Shown here in pieces: positions 31,815 to 42,784 of a stretch of DNA of 64,000 nucleotides. The stretch's first letter is position 1. Every line of letters starts with the position of its first letter. Position numbers and translations under genes: made by a program. The DNA comes from Staphylococcus condimenti. Lineage in GTDB: Bacteria > Bacillota > Bacilli > Staphylococcales > Staphylococcaceae. Below the pieces are notes generated by a model that was not told where the DNA came from, ran no database searches, and saw nothing but the letters and a program-made list of their open reading frames with translations. The DNA is taken from positions 1,302,001 to 1,366,000 of the forward strand of contig NZ_CP015114.1 of the NCBI RefSeq assembly GCF_001618885.1. The letters run 5' to 3'.

Positions 31815-33269
31815 TTAAAGATATTTTTTCAAGCGTGTCAACACTTTTTCTTTACCTAAAACTTCAATCGTATTCGGTAATTCTGGTCCATGCATTTCAC
31901 CAGTAACTGCCACACGAATCGGCATAAATAATTGTTTACCTTTAATACCAGTTTCTTTTTGAACTTCTTTAATTGTTTTTTTAATTTCAGCCGCTTCAAA
32001 CGGTTCTAATGCTTCTAATTTACCATATAAATGATTCATCAATTCTGGTACTTGCTCACCATTGATAACTTCTTTTTCTTCCTCGTCTAATTCAATTTCA
32101 TCACGGAAGAACATTTCAGATAATGGTACAATTTCACCTGCATAACTCATTTCTTTTTGGTATAAACCAATCAATTTACGACCCCATTCTAAATCTGCCT
32201 CAGAAGGAGATTCAGGGAGTAAACCAGCATTAATCAAGTGAGGCAATGCTAATTCAAATACTTTTTCAGAGTCTTTTTGTTTCATATATTGGTTGTTAAC
32301 CCAAGCTAATTTTTTCTTATCGAAGAAAGCTGGTGATTTTTGCAAACGATTTTCATCGAAGATTTTAATGAATTCCTCTTTAGAGAAGATTTCTTCTTCG
32401 CCTTCTGGAGACCAGCCAAGCAATGTAATAAAGTTGAACAATGCTTCAGGCAAGTAACCTAAGTCGCGATATTGTTCGATGAATTGCAAGATTTGTCCGT
32501 CACGTTTACTTAATTTTTTACGTTGTTCATTTACAATAAGTGAAATGTGACCGAAACGCGGCGGTTCCCAACCGAATGCTTCATAAATCATTAATTGTTT
32601 AGGTGTATTTGATACATGGTCATCACCACGAATAACATCTGAAATTTCCATGTAGTGGTCATCTGCTGCTACTGCAAAGTTATAAGTCGGCACGCCGTCT
32701 TTTTTCACAATAACCCAGTCACCGATATTATCTGATTCAAATGATACTTCACCTTTAACCATATCATCGAATTTGTAGACTTTGCCTTTAGGCACACGGA
32801 AACGAATTGAAGGTTGGCGTCCTTCTGCTTCAAATGCTGCTTGTTCTTCTGCTGTTAAATGAGCGTGTTTTCCAGCGTAACGCGGTGTTTCACCACGTGC
32901 AATTTGTTCTTCGCGTTCTTGTTCTAATTCTTCTTCTGTCATATAACATTTATAAGCTTTGTCTTCTGCTAATAATTGTTCAACTAAAGGATCATAGAAT
33001 TTCGCACGTTCTGATTGGCGGTAAGGACCATAGCCTTTATCTTTATCTACAGATTCATCCCACTCAAGACCTAACCATTCCAAATTGCTGAATTGAGAAG
33101 ATTCACCATCATCTAGATTACGTTTTTTATCAGTATCTTCAATACGTACGATAAAATCTCCATCATAATGTTTAGCATATAAGTAGTTGAATAGTGCTGT
33201 TCTGGCGTTTCCGATATGCAAGTAACCAGTTGGACTTGGTGCATATCTTACTCTTACGCGTTCACTCAT
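31815..33269 (-). CDS. gltX: Glutamyl-tRNA synthetase
   Basis: A 484-residue class I synthetase. HIGH-like motif [15 protein letters not shown] near the N-terminus and KMSKS motif KKLSKRDGQ. In Firmicutes without GlnRS it also charges tRNA-Gln with glutamate for the GatCAB amidotransferase. I chose ATG 33269 ([12 protein letters not shown]); a GTG 12 bases upstream lies in the AGGAG ribosome binding site. Confidence 0.97.
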   Translation of the reverse strand: MSERVRVRYAPSPTGYLHIGNARTALFNYLYAKHYDGDFIVRIEDTDKKRNLDDGESSQFSNLEWLGLEWDESVDKDKGYGPYRQSERAKFYDPLVEQLLAEDKAYKCYMTEEELEQEREEQIARGETPRYAGKHAHLTAEEQAAFEAEGRQPSIRFRVPKGKVYKFDDMVKGEVSFESDNIGDWVIVKKDGVPTYNFAVAADDHYMEISDVIRGDDHVSNTPKQLMIYEAFGWEPPRFGHISLIVNEQRKKLSKRDGQILQFIEQYRDLGYLPEALFNFITLLGWSPEGEEEIFSKEEFIKIFDENRLQKSPAFFDKKKLAWVNNQYMKQKDSEKVFELALPHLINAGLLPESPSEADLEWGRKLIGLYQKEMSYAGEIVPLSEMFFRDEIELDEEEKEVINGEQVPELMNHLYGKLEALEPFEAAEIKKTIKEVQKETGIKGKQLFMPIRVAVTGEMHGPELPNTIEVLGKEKVLTRLKKYL

Positions 33270-33467
33270 TATATAGTTCACTCCTGTTTTTATTGTTTTT
33301 CGGAAAAGAAAACTGGGAAAGCAATCTGCCTCCCTACGTTTTTCATTTAATCCATATTCATATAGAATGCTTGTGTATTCAGTGCCGTATCATTACATCA
33401 CTTTATTATGGCTATAATCTACTCGGTGCACAAAAATCATCAGGCAATTCTGTACCCATTCTTACTT

Positions 33468-33496
33468 ATTGTAGCATTACAAACAGTATTTGGTAA
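33468..33496 (-). promoter_or_regulatory. Probable promoter of gltX
   Basis: Minus-strand -35 TTACCA (33491-33496), 17 bases, -10 TACAAT (33468-33473) with a TGC extension. The leader would be about 190 bases. No T-box sequence and no other gene were seen in the 290-base gap 33270-33559. Confidence 0.5.
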
Positions 33497-33559
33497 GCCT
33501 AATGCTTGCAAAAATATAGTTGATATGACTAAAAAGCAATGTGTCAAAATGTGGCTTGC

Positions 33560-34618
33560 TTAAATTAATTTCGCGAATATAATACGTCCAGAAGAAGTCT
33601 GTAAAATACTTGTGATTTCAATATCAACATGTTGGCCGACATACGCTTTTGCATCATCAATAACCACCATTGTTCCATCTTCTAGATAACCCACACCTTG
33701 ACCAGGCTCTTTCCCCATTTTTGTAAGCAGCAGGTTCAACTGATCTCCTTGACGGACAGTCGGTTTTACAGCCTCTGACAAATCATTAACATTCAATACT
33801 TTCACACCTTGGACATGACAAATTTTATTCAAATTAAAATCTGTCGTAATCACATCTGCTTTATATTTATGTGCAAGCTTGATTAATAAAGCATCAATAT
33901 CATTGTAAGATTTTTGCGGATGTATAATTCGTGTAGGATAAGAAGCATCGTGCAACTGATTTAATATATCTAAACCACGTTGTCCTTTATCTCTCTTAAC
34001 ACTATCTGTAGAATCTGCAACAATCTGAAGTTCATTAATCACACCTTGCGGAATTAATATTTCTCCATCTAAAAATCCGCATTTGATTATATCTAAAATT
34101 CTGCCATCAATGACTGCACTCGTATCAATAATTTTAGGTGCTGCGCTATAAGTGTTCAAGTGTGCAGAACGTGCCATTTTTTCAGGCAAAAACATTAACA
34201 TTTCGTCTCTTTTTTTCAAACCGAACTGGAATCCTAAATAACTTAAAAAGACTGTAATAATAATAGGTAAAACATGAAGAAATAATGAAGAACCGATTAA
34301 ATTTAAAATAAAAGAAATCATCACAGAGATTAATAAGCCCATAATCAATCCAATTGCAGCAAATAAAATCTCAATTGCACTATGGCGCATAATAAAAATT
34401 TCAAGTTTCCGCAAATTTTTGATAATGCGTGGAATAAATATACCGAATATAATAAAGAATAATAAAATGCCGATGACACTGATAATATATTTATTTGCCA
34501 ACCATGGATATGAATCTAATATTCCTGTATCTTGTGCTATCGACGGGAGGATGACTACGCCTAGTGCTGCACCTAAAATAGCATAGCTCGCCACCACAAT
34601 CATTTTAATAATATTCAC
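33560..34618 (-). CDS. PIN/TRAM-domain membrane nuclease-like protein (YacL)
   Basis: A 352-residue protein with four N-terminal transmembrane helices (about residues 1-125), a PIN nuclease-fold domain with acidic residues (IDTSAVIDGR, ...ITTDFNLNK) and a C-terminal TRAM RNA-binding domain (GQHVDIEITSILQTSSGRI). Probably a membrane-anchored RNase or RNA-binding protein; its role is poorly known. GTG start behind AGAGGGGGC. Lies between radA and gltX as in Bacillus. Confidence 0.88.
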   Translation of the reverse strand: MNIIKMIVVASYAILGAALGVVILPSIAQDTGILDSYPWLANKYIISVIGILLFFIIFGIFIPRIIKNLRKLEIFIMRHSAIEILFAAIGLIMGLLISVMISFILNLIGSSLFLHVLPIIITVFLSYLGFQFGLKKRDEMLMFLPEKMARSAHLNTYSAAPKIIDTSAVIDGRILDIIKCGFLDGEILIPQGVINELQIVADSTDSVKRDKGQRGLDILNQLHDASYPTRIIHPQKSYNDIDALLIKLAHKYKADVITTDFNLNKICHVQGVKVLNVNDLSEAVKPTVRQGDQLNLLLTKMGKEPGQGVGYLEDGTMVVIDDAKAYVGQHVDIEITSILQTSSGRIIFAKLI

Positions 34619-34648
34619 GCTGATGCCCCCTCTCTTTCCTTACTTGTT

Positions 34649-36019
34649 TCAGCGTTTCATTAATGCGAAATCCAGCGCTTCATGCACACTTGTCACGCCG
34701 ATCACTTGAATACCTTCAGGAAAATCCCAACCGCCGATATTTGTTTTAGGGATGATTACACGTTTGAATCCAAGTTTTGCTGCTTCTTGTACTCGCTGTT
34801 CAATACGTGAAACACGGCGAACTTCACCTGTTAAACCAACCTCACCCACATAACAATCCATGCCATTTACAGGTTGATCTTTAAAACTAGAAGCAATTGC
34901 AGCAATCAGAGCTAAGTCAACAGCTGGTTCAGTCAATCTGACCCCTCCTGCTACTTTGATATATGCATCTTGCTGCTGCAATAAATAACTTTCTTTTTTC
35001 TCCAGTACAGCCATCAATAAATTCAAACGATTATGGTCAATACCTGTTGCCATACGTCTCGGGTTATTGAAGGTTGTAGGAGTTACTAAAGCTTGTACTT
35101 CGATCAACAGCGGTCGTGTTCCTTCCATAGTCGGAACAATAGTAGAACCTGCAACATTAGTTGAACGTTCTTCTAAAAACATTTCCGATGGATTTTTTAC
35201 ACCTTTTAATCCACTATGTTTCATTTCGAAAATACCCATTTCATTTGTAGAACCAAAACGGTTTTTAACTGCTCGCAAAATACGATACGCATGATGTTCG
35301 TCACCTTCGAAATACAGTACAGTATCCACCATATGCTCAAGCAATCTTGGGCCTGCTATCTGACCTTCTTTAGTCACGTGACCCACAATGAAAGTTGCAA
35401 TATTCATTTGTTTAGCAATCCCCATCAAAATTTGCGTACTTTCTCGTACTTGCGATACAGAACCTGGTGCAGAATTGATATCTGGGTGATAAATTGTTTG
35501 GATAGAATCCACCACGACTAAATCAGGTTCAGTCTGTTTGACCGCTTCCTTAATCACTTCTAAATCAGTTTCTGCAAACACATTCAAATTGCTTGAATCT
35601 TCATCCAAGCGGTCTGCGCGCAATTTAGTTTGATTTAATGATTCTTCACCAGTTATATATAAAACTTTTTTATTTTGTGATAATGCAGAACAAATTTGCA
35701 GCAGCAATGTTGATTTACCAATACCAGGGTCACCGCCAATTAAGACAAGCGAGCCTTGTACGATACCGCCGCCTAATACTCTATCGAATTCAGGAGAACT
35801 CGTTTTAATACGAGGCGTAGTTTCGTTTTGTACTTGGTTAAGCTTAGTAACTTTTGCCGTTTGTTCACGTGTACGCATGCCTCTTCCACTTGAAGCTTCT
35901 TTTTTCTCAATAATCTCCTCCATTTGGTTCCAAGCACCACAATTAGGACATTTACCCATCCATTTAGGTGACTGATAGCCACATGCCATACATTCAAAAA
36001 TGACTTTTTTCTTCGCCAA
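34649..36019 (-). CDS. radA: DNA repair protein RadA (Sms)
   Basis: A 456-residue RecA-like helicase acting in branch migration of recombination intermediates. Zinc finger [18 protein letters not shown] near the N-terminus, Walker [11 protein letters not shown] near residue 95, the RadA motif [11 protein letters not shown], and a Lon-type C-terminal domain. The start codon is TTG (36019), preceded by CAGGAGGTG. Follows clpC after a terminator. Confidence 0.97.
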   Translation of the reverse strand: MAKKKVIFECMACGYQSPKWMGKCPNCGAWNQMEEIIEKKEASSGRGMRTREQTAKVTKLNQVQNETTPRIKTSSPEFDRVLGGGIVQGSLVLIGGDPGIGKSTLLLQICSALSQNKKVLYITGEESLNQTKLRADRLDEDSSNLNVFAETDLEVIKEAVKQTEPDLVVVDSIQTIYHPDINSAPGSVSQVRESTQILMGIAKQMNIATFIVGHVTKEGQIAGPRLLEHMVDTVLYFEGDEHHAYRILRAVKNRFGSTNEMGIFEMKHSGLKGVKNPSEMFLEERSTNVAGSTIVPTMEGTRPLLIEVQALVTPTTFNNPRRMATGIDHNRLNLLMAVLEKKESYLLQQQDAYIKVAGGVRLTEPAVDLALIAAIASSFKDQPVNGMDCYVGEVGLTGEVRRVSRIEQRVQEAAKLGFKRVIIPKTNIGGWDFPEGIQVIGVTSVHEALDFALMKR

Positions 36020-36208
36020 TTTTACACCTCCTGTTTTTATGTGAAAAGCATAATTATTTTACACCTTAACTACACTAAATTCCATCTATATTTATTGGCT
36101 AAAATATAATTTAGTTTTCAAGTGCTGCTTTCTGATTACAGTCTATTATTTCAGTGCTATATTACATCATATCAAATTTTGAATTTTTACAGTGTCTTAA
36201 AAGCATAT

Positions 36209-36251
36209 AAAAAGAGCACACGCTGCTTTTTTCAAAGCAGCGCATGCTCTT
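36209..36251 (-). terminator. Terminator of the clpC operon
   Basis: Hairpin AAGAGCA-GCGCTGCTTT / AAAGCAGCG-TGCTCTT followed on the minus strand by TTTTTATATG, 29 bases past the clpC stop. The rest of 36020-36208 has no recognisable gene and probably holds the radA promoter. Confidence 0.88.
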
Positions 36252-36279
36252 CTCTTATTCATTCAACGAATGACAACTC

Positions 36280-38745
36280 TTATGCTTTTGTAGCAGTTTC
36301 AACTGTTTCATTTGTTTCGCGATCATTGATGTTATATTCAAATTTTTCACCATTATGGTCAACGACTACATCTTTACCTTCTAATTGGTTACCGTCTAAA
36401 ATCAATTCACTCAAGTTATCTTCAACTGTTTTTTGAATTGCTCTGATAAGAGGACGTGCACCATATTGAGGGTCATAGCCTTCTTCAGCGATTTTTTCTT
36501 TCACTTTTTCAGTAACGCTGATATTAATATCTTGTTCAGATAAGCGTTCTGTAAGTTTATTAACCATTTTAGTTACAATTTCTTTCAATTCATCTTTATT
36601 AAGTTTGTGGAATACAATAATGTCATCTACACGGTTTAAGAATTCAGGACGGAAAGAGTTTTTCAATTCTTTCAACATTGTACTGCGAATTGTTTCGTAG
36701 TCTTGTCCTTCTGAAGAACCGCCGCCAAAACCAGTAAAGCGTTGATCTTGTAATTCTTGTGCACCGACGTTAGAAGTCATAACAATTACTGTGTTACGGA
36801 AATCTACTCTGCGGCCTTTAGTATCAGTTAAGAAACCATCATCGAGCACTTGTAGCAAGATGTTGAATACATCTGGATGTGCTTTTTCGATTTCATCGAA
36901 AAGAATAACTGAATAAGGTTTACGTCTTACTTTTTCAGTTAATTGACCGCCATCGTCATGACCTACGTAGCCTGGAGGGGCACCTACTAAACGACTGACT
37001 GCGTGTTTTTCCATGAACTCACTCATATCAACACGAATCATCGCATCTTCGTCTCCGAACATTGATTCTGCTAAAGCACGTGCTAATTCAGTTTTACCTA
37101 CACCAGTTGGTCCTAAGAAGATAAAGCTTCCGATTGGACGTTTAGGGTCTTTCAATCCAGCACGTGCACGTCTTACAGCTTTACTGATTGAAGTAACTGC
37201 ATCTTTTTGGCCGATAACACGTTCATGCAATGTGTCTTCTAAGTTCAATAGACGTTCAGATTCAGTTTCATTTAGACGAGTTAATGGAATACCAGTCCAT
37301 CCAGCAATCACTTCAGCGATATCATTTTCACTTAGTGTTGTGTTAGAACCGCCCTGTGCATTTTTCCATTCGTTTTTAGCGTCTTCATATTGTTTTTCTA
37401 ATTTAGTTTGTTTATCACGAAGGTTGGCAGCATTTTCGAATTCTTGAGAATGTACAGCTGCATCTTTTTCGTTTTTAACTTTTTCAATTTCTTGTTCGAT
37501 TTCTTTCAAGTTTGTTGGTGTTGTATGACTTTTTAGTCTTACTTTTGAACTTGCTTCATCGATTAAGTCGATAGCTTTGTCTGGTAAGAAACGATCTGAA
37601 ACATAGCGGTCACTTAAACGTGCTGCTGCTTCGACTGCTTCATCAGAGATGTTGATGCGGTGATGTGCTTCATAACGATCACGTAAACCTTTTAAGATAG
37701 CAACTGTATCTTCAACAGTTGGTTCATCTACTTGAACAGGTTGGAAACGACGTTCTAACGCTGCATCTTTTTCAATGTGTTTACGATATTCATTTAATGT
37801 TGTTGCACCGATTGCTTGCAATTCACCACGTGCAAGTGCTGGTTTCAAGATATTAGATGCATCAATTGCACCTTCTGCGCCACCTGCACCAATTAATGTG
37901 TGCAATTCATCGATGAATAAGATAACGTCGCCTGCTTGATGAATTTCTTCCATTACTTTTTTAAGTCTTTCTTCAAATTCACCGCGGTATTTTGTACCAG
38001 CAACGACTGTACCCATGTCTAATGACATTACACGTTTATTTTTCAATGTTTCAGGTACTTCGTTATTTACAATTGCTTGTGCTAAGCCTTCTGCAATTGC
38101 TGTTTTACCAACACCAGGTTCACCAATTAACACTGGGTTATTTTTTGTACGACGACTTAAAACTTCAATGACGCGTGTAATTTCTGCATCACGGCCGACA
38201 ACTGGGTCTAATGTGCCGTCTTTTGCGATAGCTGTTAAGTCGCGTGCTAAACCGTCTAATGTCGGTGTATTATTTGATTTTGTTGCTTGCGCATTTTTGT
38301 TGCTCATTTCAGGGCTGCCAAGTGCTTTCACTACTTGTGCGCGTGCTTTTGTAATATTTAAATCCAAGTTTGCAAACACGCGTGCTGCTACGCCTTCATT
38401 TTCGCGGATTAAACCAAGCAAGATATGCTCTGTTCCGACGAAATTATGATGAAGTTTACGTGCTTCATCCATTGAAAGTTCGATAACTTTCTTAGCTCTT
38501 GGCGTATAGTGCAATGTGCCGACTTGTTCTTGACCTTGTCCAATTAATTTTTCTACTTCTGCTACTACAAGATCTTCTGTAATACCGAAACTTTCTAATA
38601 CTTTTGCAGCAATTCCTTCTGGTTCTTTCATTAAACCAAGAAGTAAGTGTTCAGTTCCGATATTTGAATGATTCAAACGAATCGCTTCTTCTTGTGCATG
38701 TGCTAATACACGTTGTGCACGTTCTGTAAGTCTGCCGAATAACAT
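36280..38745 (-). CDS. clpC: AAA+ unfoldase ClpC, partner of ClpP
   Basis: An 821-residue HSP100 protein: two N-terminal Clp-N repeats ([17 protein letters not shown] and [16 protein letters not shown]), AAA domain 1 with Walker A GEPGVGKT (about residue 210), a coiled M-domain with UVR-like [17 protein letters not shown], and AAA domain 2 with GPTGVGKT. It unfolds proteins, including phosphoarginine-tagged ones, for ClpP. Last gene of the ctsR operon, 12 bases after mcsB. AGGAGG ribosome binding site. Confidence 0.98.
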   Translation of the reverse strand: MLFGRLTERAQRVLAHAQEEAIRLNHSNIGTEHLLLGLMKEPEGIAAKVLESFGITEDLVVAEVEKLIGQGQEQVGTLHYTPRAKKVIELSMDEARKLHHNFVGTEHILLGLIRENEGVAARVFANLDLNITKARAQVVKALGSPEMSNKNAQATKSNNTPTLDGLARDLTAIAKDGTLDPVVGRDAEITRVIEVLSRRTKNNPVLIGEPGVGKTAIAEGLAQAIVNNEVPETLKNKRVMSLDMGTVVAGTKYRGEFEERLKKVMEEIHQAGDVILFIDELHTLIGAGGAEGAIDASNILKPALARGELQAIGATTLNEYRKHIEKDAALERRFQPVQVDEPTVEDTVAILKGLRDRYEAHHRINISDEAVEAAARLSDRYVSDRFLPDKAIDLIDEASSKVRLKSHTTPTNLKEIEQEIEKVKNEKDAAVHSQEFENAANLRDKQTKLEKQYEDAKNEWKNAQGGSNTTLSENDIAEVIAGWTGIPLTRLNETESERLLNLEDTLHERVIGQKDAVTSISKAVRRARAGLKDPKRPIGSFIFLGPTGVGKTELARALAESMFGDEDAMIRVDMSEFMEKHAVSRLVGAPPGYVGHDDGGQLTEKVRRKPYSVILFDEIEKAHPDVFNILLQVLDDGFLTDTKGRRVDFRNTVIVMTSNVGAQELQDQRFTGFGGGSSEGQDYETIRSTMLKELKNSFRPEFLNRVDDIIVFHKLNKDELKEIVTKMVNKLTERLSEQDINISVTEKVKEKIAEEGYDPQYGARPLIRAIQKTVEDNLSELILDGNQLEGKDVVVDHNGEKFEYNINDRETNETVETATKA

Positions 38746-38756
38746 AGCAAAACCTC

Positions 38757-39761
38757 CTAATTTATATGTTCTCTAATTACATTCGCTCTTTGTTCATTTA
38801 TCGATATTTCATCTGTTTCATTTATTAAAAATGGAGATTGTATCGCCACCATCATTTCATTAAAATTGAAATCTGATAGTTCAATATACCCTAAATCTAT
38901 TCCTAATTTCACTTCACTTAACCGCATTGCCGCTTCTTCAAGTGACATTAAGCGACCATAGCGCAATAACCCTAAAGAACGGTAGATACGGTCTTCCATT
39001 TCAACCGAGCTGTGTTGATGCAATTGTTTTCTGACGTTCAGCTCTTCGGTAATAATTTGTTGTACAATCTCTATCAATGTTTCTATAATTTGTTCTTCTG
39101 TTCTTCCCAACGTCAATTGGTTCGAAACTTGGAATACATGACCATAGACTTGTGATCCTTCACCATATATACCTCTAATTGTAAATCCGAATCGATTAAT
39201 AGTCTGTGCGATTCGATTCATACGTTTAGTAATTGAAAGCCCTGGCAAATGCAACATCACACTAGCACGCATTCCTGTACCAATATTCGTTGGACACGTT
39301 GTAAGATAACCGAGTGTTTCATCAAAGCTGATACTGAGTTTCCGATCTAGTTCATCATCTACTTCTGAAGCTTTTTCAAATAAAGATGCAAGATTCATAT
39401 CTGTACTCATTGCTTGAATTCTAATATGATCTTCTTCATTTACCATTATGCTTAATGATTCATCTTCATTCAACAATACTGCTGAAGCAGGTTGCTTAAT
39501 CAACTCAGAGCTGATTAAATGTTTAGCCACCAATTTGAGCTTATCTGTTTGTTCCATATCGCTCAGTTGCAATGTCTGCATATCAGGCAAAGCATCTTGT
39601 ACTTCATTAATAACTTTTTGTCCTTCAATATCAGAAGTAAACATTAAGGGGTGCACATGATTATCCAAGTTTCTTGCGAGCCGAATACGTGAAGACATGA
39701 CTACTGGTGTTTCTTCGCCATGTTCCATCCCTTCACTCATATACATTGAATGTTCATTCAT
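38757..39761 (-). CDS. mcsB: Protein arginine kinase McsB
   Basis: A 334-residue guanidino-kinase-like protein that phosphorylates arginines and marks proteins for ClpCP. The [10 protein letters not shown] nucleotide segment and the [18 protein letters not shown] active-site region are intact. I chose ATG 39761 ([10 protein letters not shown]), preceded by GTGAGGG; a longer frame upstream is inside mcsA. It starts four bases after the mcsA stop. McsA is its activator; the McsA here has an altered N-terminus. Confidence 0.95.
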   Translation of the reverse strand: MNEHSMYMSEGMEHGEETPVVMSSRIRLARNLDNHVHPLMFTSDIEGQKVINEVQDALPDMQTLQLSDMEQTDKLKLVAKHLISSELIKQPASAVLLNEDESLSIMVNEEDHIRIQAMSTDMNLASLFEKASEVDDELDRKLSISFDETLGYLTTCPTNIGTGMRASVMLHLPGLSITKRMNRIAQTINRFGFTIRGIYGEGSQVYGHVFQVSNQLTLGRTEEQIIETLIEIVQQIITEELNVRKQLHQHSSVEMEDRIYRSLGLLRYGRLMSLEEAAMRLSEVKLGIDLGYIELSDFNFNEMMVAIQSPFLINETDEISINEQRANVIREHIN

Positions 39762-39765
39762 GATG

Positions 39766-40290
39766 CTATCCCTCACTTTCTTCTTGAAGTGCTTTAATTT
39801 CATCACGAACCACAGCAGCTTCTTCAAACAATTGTTTATCTACTAATTGTTGCAAATATTTATTTTTAGATTCAATCAATTTCTTTAGTGCAATTTTGTG
39901 TGTAGAGGAAGCAGGCGTTTTACCGACATGTTCAAACTGTCCGCCCTGCACACGTCTCACAATATCCACAATATCCTCTTTAAAAGTAGTGTAACATTGC
40001 GCACATCCGAACTTTCCTTTATAAGCAATATCTTTAATTGTCATATGACAATTCGGACAGCGCTTTTCTTCTCTTACATTCAGCTCTTCTAAATGGATAC
40101 CGTGTTTAGACGCTAAGTGCTGTAATATTTGTTTAATTACAAATGAACCTTCCATGTCTTCTTGATTGTTTTCCCAAGAAGGTTCTTCTTGGTGTTCTGC
40201 TTTTATAGGTTCAACACGTTCGGGATGTGCTTCCTTTAACATCCCATCATACTTTTCGGACGTTTGTGCATCTAATTTATCGTCAGGCAT
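39766..40290 (-). CDS. mcsA: McsA-like activator of McsB, lacking the N-terminal CxxC pair
   Basis: A 174-residue protein. From residue 46 it is a typical Mcs[20 protein letters not shown], then zinc ligands CPNC (78-81) and CAQC (96-99), [18 protein letters not shown] and a UVR domain ([14 protein letters not shown]). The first 45 residues ([16 protein letters not shown]...) have no cysteine, whereas S. aureus and Bacillus McsA begin with a CxxC...CxxC zinc module. The start is secured by AAGGAGG and no other frame supplies cysteines. Second gene of the ctsR operon. Confidence 0.92.
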   Translation of the reverse strand: MPDDKLDAQTSEKYDGMLKEAHPERVEPIKAEHQEEPSWENNQEDMEGSFVIKQILQHLASKHGIHLEELNVREEKRCPNCHMTIKDIAYKGKFGCAQCYTTFKEDIVDIVRRVQGGQFEHVGKTPASSTHKIALKKLIESKNKYLQQLVDKQLFEEAAVVRDEIKALQEESEG

Positions 40291-40308
40291 GTGCAGCCTC
40301 CTTGTCTA

Positions 40309-40770
40309 TTAATAGTAATTAATGACCGGCAATAGCTGTTTCAATATATTAGCGCGGACAATGTCTCTTGCCGCAACATCCATTCTAAGTGTGTCTCTAT
40401 CAACTACGGCTAGTATCATCTTAGCTTCACGAATTGTAATATATTGATTATCAAGCAAGCCTTCAATCACATAATGTGCTTGTTGTTGAGAAATAGAATC
40501 TCCAATAATTTGCAAGAGATGGTCAATATAACCTTTTGTATCTTTTGTTTCAACTTTGGTGATTCGTATATAACCACCGCCGCCACGTTTACTTTCTATT
40601 TCATAACCGTGTTCATTGGTGAATCTTGTCTTAATCACATAATTAAGCTGAGAAGGTACACAGTCAAAGCGTTGAGCAATATTTGCTCTTTGAATCTCAA
40701 CAACATCTTTATTTGATTCCTCAAATAAATGTTTAATGTATTGTTCTATGATGTCGGACATATTATGCAT
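40309..40770 (-). CDS. ctsR: Transcriptional repressor CtsR
   Basis: A 153-residue repressor of class III heat-shock genes. The winged helix with the glycine-rich tip [12 protein letters not shown] and the N-terminal [19 protein letters not shown] are highly conserved. It binds tandem heptads and is inactivated by heat and by McsB. I chose ATG 40770, behind AAGGGG; a GTG nine bases upstream is inside the ribosome binding site. First gene of ctsR-mcsA-mcsB-clpC. Confidence 0.97.
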   Translation of the reverse strand: MHNMSDIIEQYIKHLFEESNKDVVEIQRANIAQRFDCVPSQLNYVIKTRFTNEHGYEIESKRGGGGYIRITKVETKDTKGYIDHLLQIIGDSISQQQAHYVIEGLLDNQYITIREAKMILAVVDRDTLRMDVAARDIVRANILKQLLPVINYY

Positions 40771-40785
40771 GGATATCACCCCTTT

Positions 40786-40802
40786 TTTGACCTTCTTTGA
40801 CT
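40786..40802 (-). promoter_or_regulatory. CtsR box 2
   Basis: Minus strand AGTCAAA-GAA-GGTCAAA, a six-of-seven plus seven-of-seven match to the RGTCAAA tandem heptad. It lies between the -10 and the ctsR start codon. Confidence 0.88.
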
Positions 40803-40804
40803 AT

Positions 40805-40833
40805 ATTATATGACCAACTTTGACCTTTTTCAA
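40805..40833 (-). promoter_or_regulatory. Promoter of the ctsR operon
   Basis: Minus-strand -35 TTGAAA (40828-40833), 17-base spacer, -10 TATAAT (40805-40810), overlapped by CtsR box 1. Confidence 0.9.
40809..40825 (-). promoter_or_regulatory. CtsR box 1
   Basis: Minus strand GGTCAAA-GTT-GGTCATA, filling the spacer between -35 and -10 of the ctsR promoter, where bound CtsR would block RNA polymerase. Confidence 0.88.
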
Positions 40834-40942
40834 CCAATATGTTTATAAAAAATTTGATTTTCTTGAAAAATTAGGATGTTACTTACTACCATTTTAATGT
40901 ATGATATGGTATGAAAATAAAAATAAAGGGTGAAGAAAAAAC

Positions 40943-42154
40943 ATGCATATCATTATTGCTTTAATAGGCATTATCTTCTTTTTAGCACTTGCATTTGTTT
41001 TTAGCTCAGATAAGAAAAATGTCAAATGGAAATATGTCGGCATTTTACTTGTAATCCAGTTCATCTTCGCATTCCTGCTTTTAAAAACAAATGTGGGAAT
41101 TACAGTTATTGGCGGAATTGCAAATGGATTCTCTTATCTGTTAGCTAAAGCAGCTGATGGAGTGAATTTCGTATTCGGAGGATTTAAATATGTTGATCCT
41201 AAGAATCCGCCGTTCTTCTTCAGTGTATTATTACCGATTGTATTTATCTCAGCAATTATCGGGATTTTACAATATACAAAAATCTTACCGTGGATTATTA
41301 ATGTTTTAGGATTTTTAATTTCAAAAATCAACGGCATGGGACGATTAGAATCATATAACGCAGTTGCTGCGGCTATTTTAGGACAATCTGAAGTGTTTAT
41401 CTCATTAAAAAAACAACTTCCTTACATACCTAAGCAACGTTTATATACACTTACAGCTTCAGCAATGTCTACAGTATCCGCTTCTATTGTCGGTGCTTAC
41501 TTCACATTGCTTGAACCTAAGTATGTCGTAACAGCTATCGTATTAAACTTATTTGGCGGTTTTATTATCGCTTCGATTATCAATCCATATACTGTGGATG
41601 AAAAAGACGACAAATTATTAGTGGAAGAAACTGAAAACAAACAATCCTTCTTTGAAATGTTGGGAGAATATATCTTAGATGGATTTAAAGTTGCAGTTAT
41701 TGTAGGCGCGATGTTGATTGGTTATATCGCAATCATCGCCTTATTAAACGGTATTGTCAGCGGAATCTTCACGATGGTTTCTGGCGGACACATTAAATGG
41801 GACTTCCAAACATTAATCGGCTTCGTATTCGCACCATTTGCATTCTTAACAGGTGTACCTTGGGATGATGCAGTAAGATCTGGTTCATTAATGGCAACTA
41901 AATTATTATCAAATGAATTCGTAGCTATGCAAGGTCTAGGAAAAATGCACGGATTATCAGAACGTGCTGTTGGTATTACTTCAGTATTCTTAGTATCATT
42001 TGCGAACTTCAGTTCAATCGGTATTATTTCAGGTGCAATCAAATCATTAAATAATGAAAAAGGTGACGTTGTTGCACGTTTCGGACTTAAATTATTATTC
42101 GGTGCAACATTAGTATCATTCATTTCTGCTGCTATTGCAGGTTTCTTCATGTAA
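40943..42154 (+). CDS. nupC: Concentrative nucleoside transporter NupC
   Basis: A 403-residue membrane protein of the CNT family with about ten hydrophobic helices and family segments YNAVAAAILGQSEVFISLK and ASIVGAYFTL. Imports nucleosides by ion symport. Divergent from ctsR (172-base gap) as in S. aureus, as I recall. Ribosome binding site AAAGGGTGA; followed by a clear terminator. Confidence 0.95.
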   Translation: MHIIIALIGIIFFLALAFVFSSDKKNVKWKYVGILLVIQFIFAFLLLKTNVGITVIGGIANGFSYLLAKAADGVNFVFGGFKYVDPKNPPFFFSVLLPIVFISAIIGILQYTKILPWIINVLGFLISKINGMGRLESYNAVAAAILGQSEVFISLKKQLPYIPKQRLYTLTASAMSTVSASIVGAYFTLLEPKYVVTAIVLNLFGGFIIASIINPYTVDEKDDKLLVEETENKQSFFEMLGEYILDGFKVAVIVGAMLIGYIAIIALLNGIVSGIFTMVSGGHIKWDFQTLIGFVFAPFAFLTGVPWDDAVRSGSLMATKLLSNEFVAMQGLGKMHGLSERAVGITSVFLVSFANFSSIGIISGAIKSLNNEKGDVVARFGLKLLFGATLVSFISAAIAGFFM

Positions 42155-42169
42155 GTACAAGCAGCTTAT

Positions 42170-42208
42170 AAGATGGCTTCCTCATTTAAGGGAGTCATCT
42201 TTTTTATT
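42170..42208 (+). terminator. Terminator of nupC
   Basis: AAGATGGCT-CC / GG-AGTCATCTT hairpin with a CATTTA-type loop, followed by TTTTTTATTAT, 16 bases past the stop. Confidence 0.82.
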
Positions 42209-42322
42209 ATCCATTGCAAATAATTAAACAGTACCTGCATAAAGACATATCCCATATTGAATTGCTTTCCATCATTATATAATGTAAAATCTCACTAACA
42301 TAGTAGAGAAAGGAACAACCAA

Positions 42323-42769
42323 ATGGCTATTGAAGAATACTGGAAAGCATTTGTATCACACTACCCTGAGTATCAAAATAAACCTTATACAGCATGGCAA
42401 TTTGGAGTAGATCCAAGTCATCTTGCAGATTTAGTAAAACGTGGTATTAAAACTGCGACAACAAGCGGTTTAGCTTTTTACACAGCAGAGCAAGAACACT
42501 TACCAAAAGTTGGCGATTTGAGCATCGTTCTAGATGCACAAGACAATCCTATCTGTATTATTAAAAATACCAATGTATATCAAGTACCCTTCTCTGAAGT
42601 ATCAGAAATGCATGCTTATAAGGAAGGTGAAGGAGATCGTACATTAAGCTACTGGAGAACAGTTCATACGGACTTTTTCGAGAAAGAATTCAACTCAATC
42701 AACCAATCTTTTTCTGAAGAAGAAACAATGGTCTGTGAAGAATTCGAATGTATATACGTTTTAAATTAA
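42323..42769 (+). CDS. ASCH-domain protein (YhfF-like)
   Basis: A 148-residue protein. N-terminal WKAFVSHYPEYQNKPYTAW and the GIKTATTSGLAFY segment belong to the ASCH superfamily, a PUA-like fold thought to bind RNA or modified nucleosides; the ending EGDRTLSYWRTVHTDFF is usual. Function unknown. It is 15 bases upstream of a GNAT gene and shares its direction, so the two probably form an operon. Confidence 0.85.
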   Translation: MAIEEYWKAFVSHYPEYQNKPYTAWQFGVDPSHLADLVKRGIKTATTSGLAFYTAEQEHLPKVGDLSIVLDAQDNPICIIKNTNVYQVPFSEVSEMHAYKEGEGDRTLSYWRTVHTDFFEKEFNSINQSFSEEETMVCEEFECIYVLN

Positions 42770-42784
42770 AATCGAGGTGATTTA

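Noticed and set aside
33270..33559. T-box in front of gltX
   Set aside because: No TGGNACCGCG-type sequence or specifier stem; only a plausible promoter is present.
37013..37447. 144-codon plus-strand frame inside clpC
   Set aside because: Antisense shadow of a conserved gene with no ribosome binding site or family.
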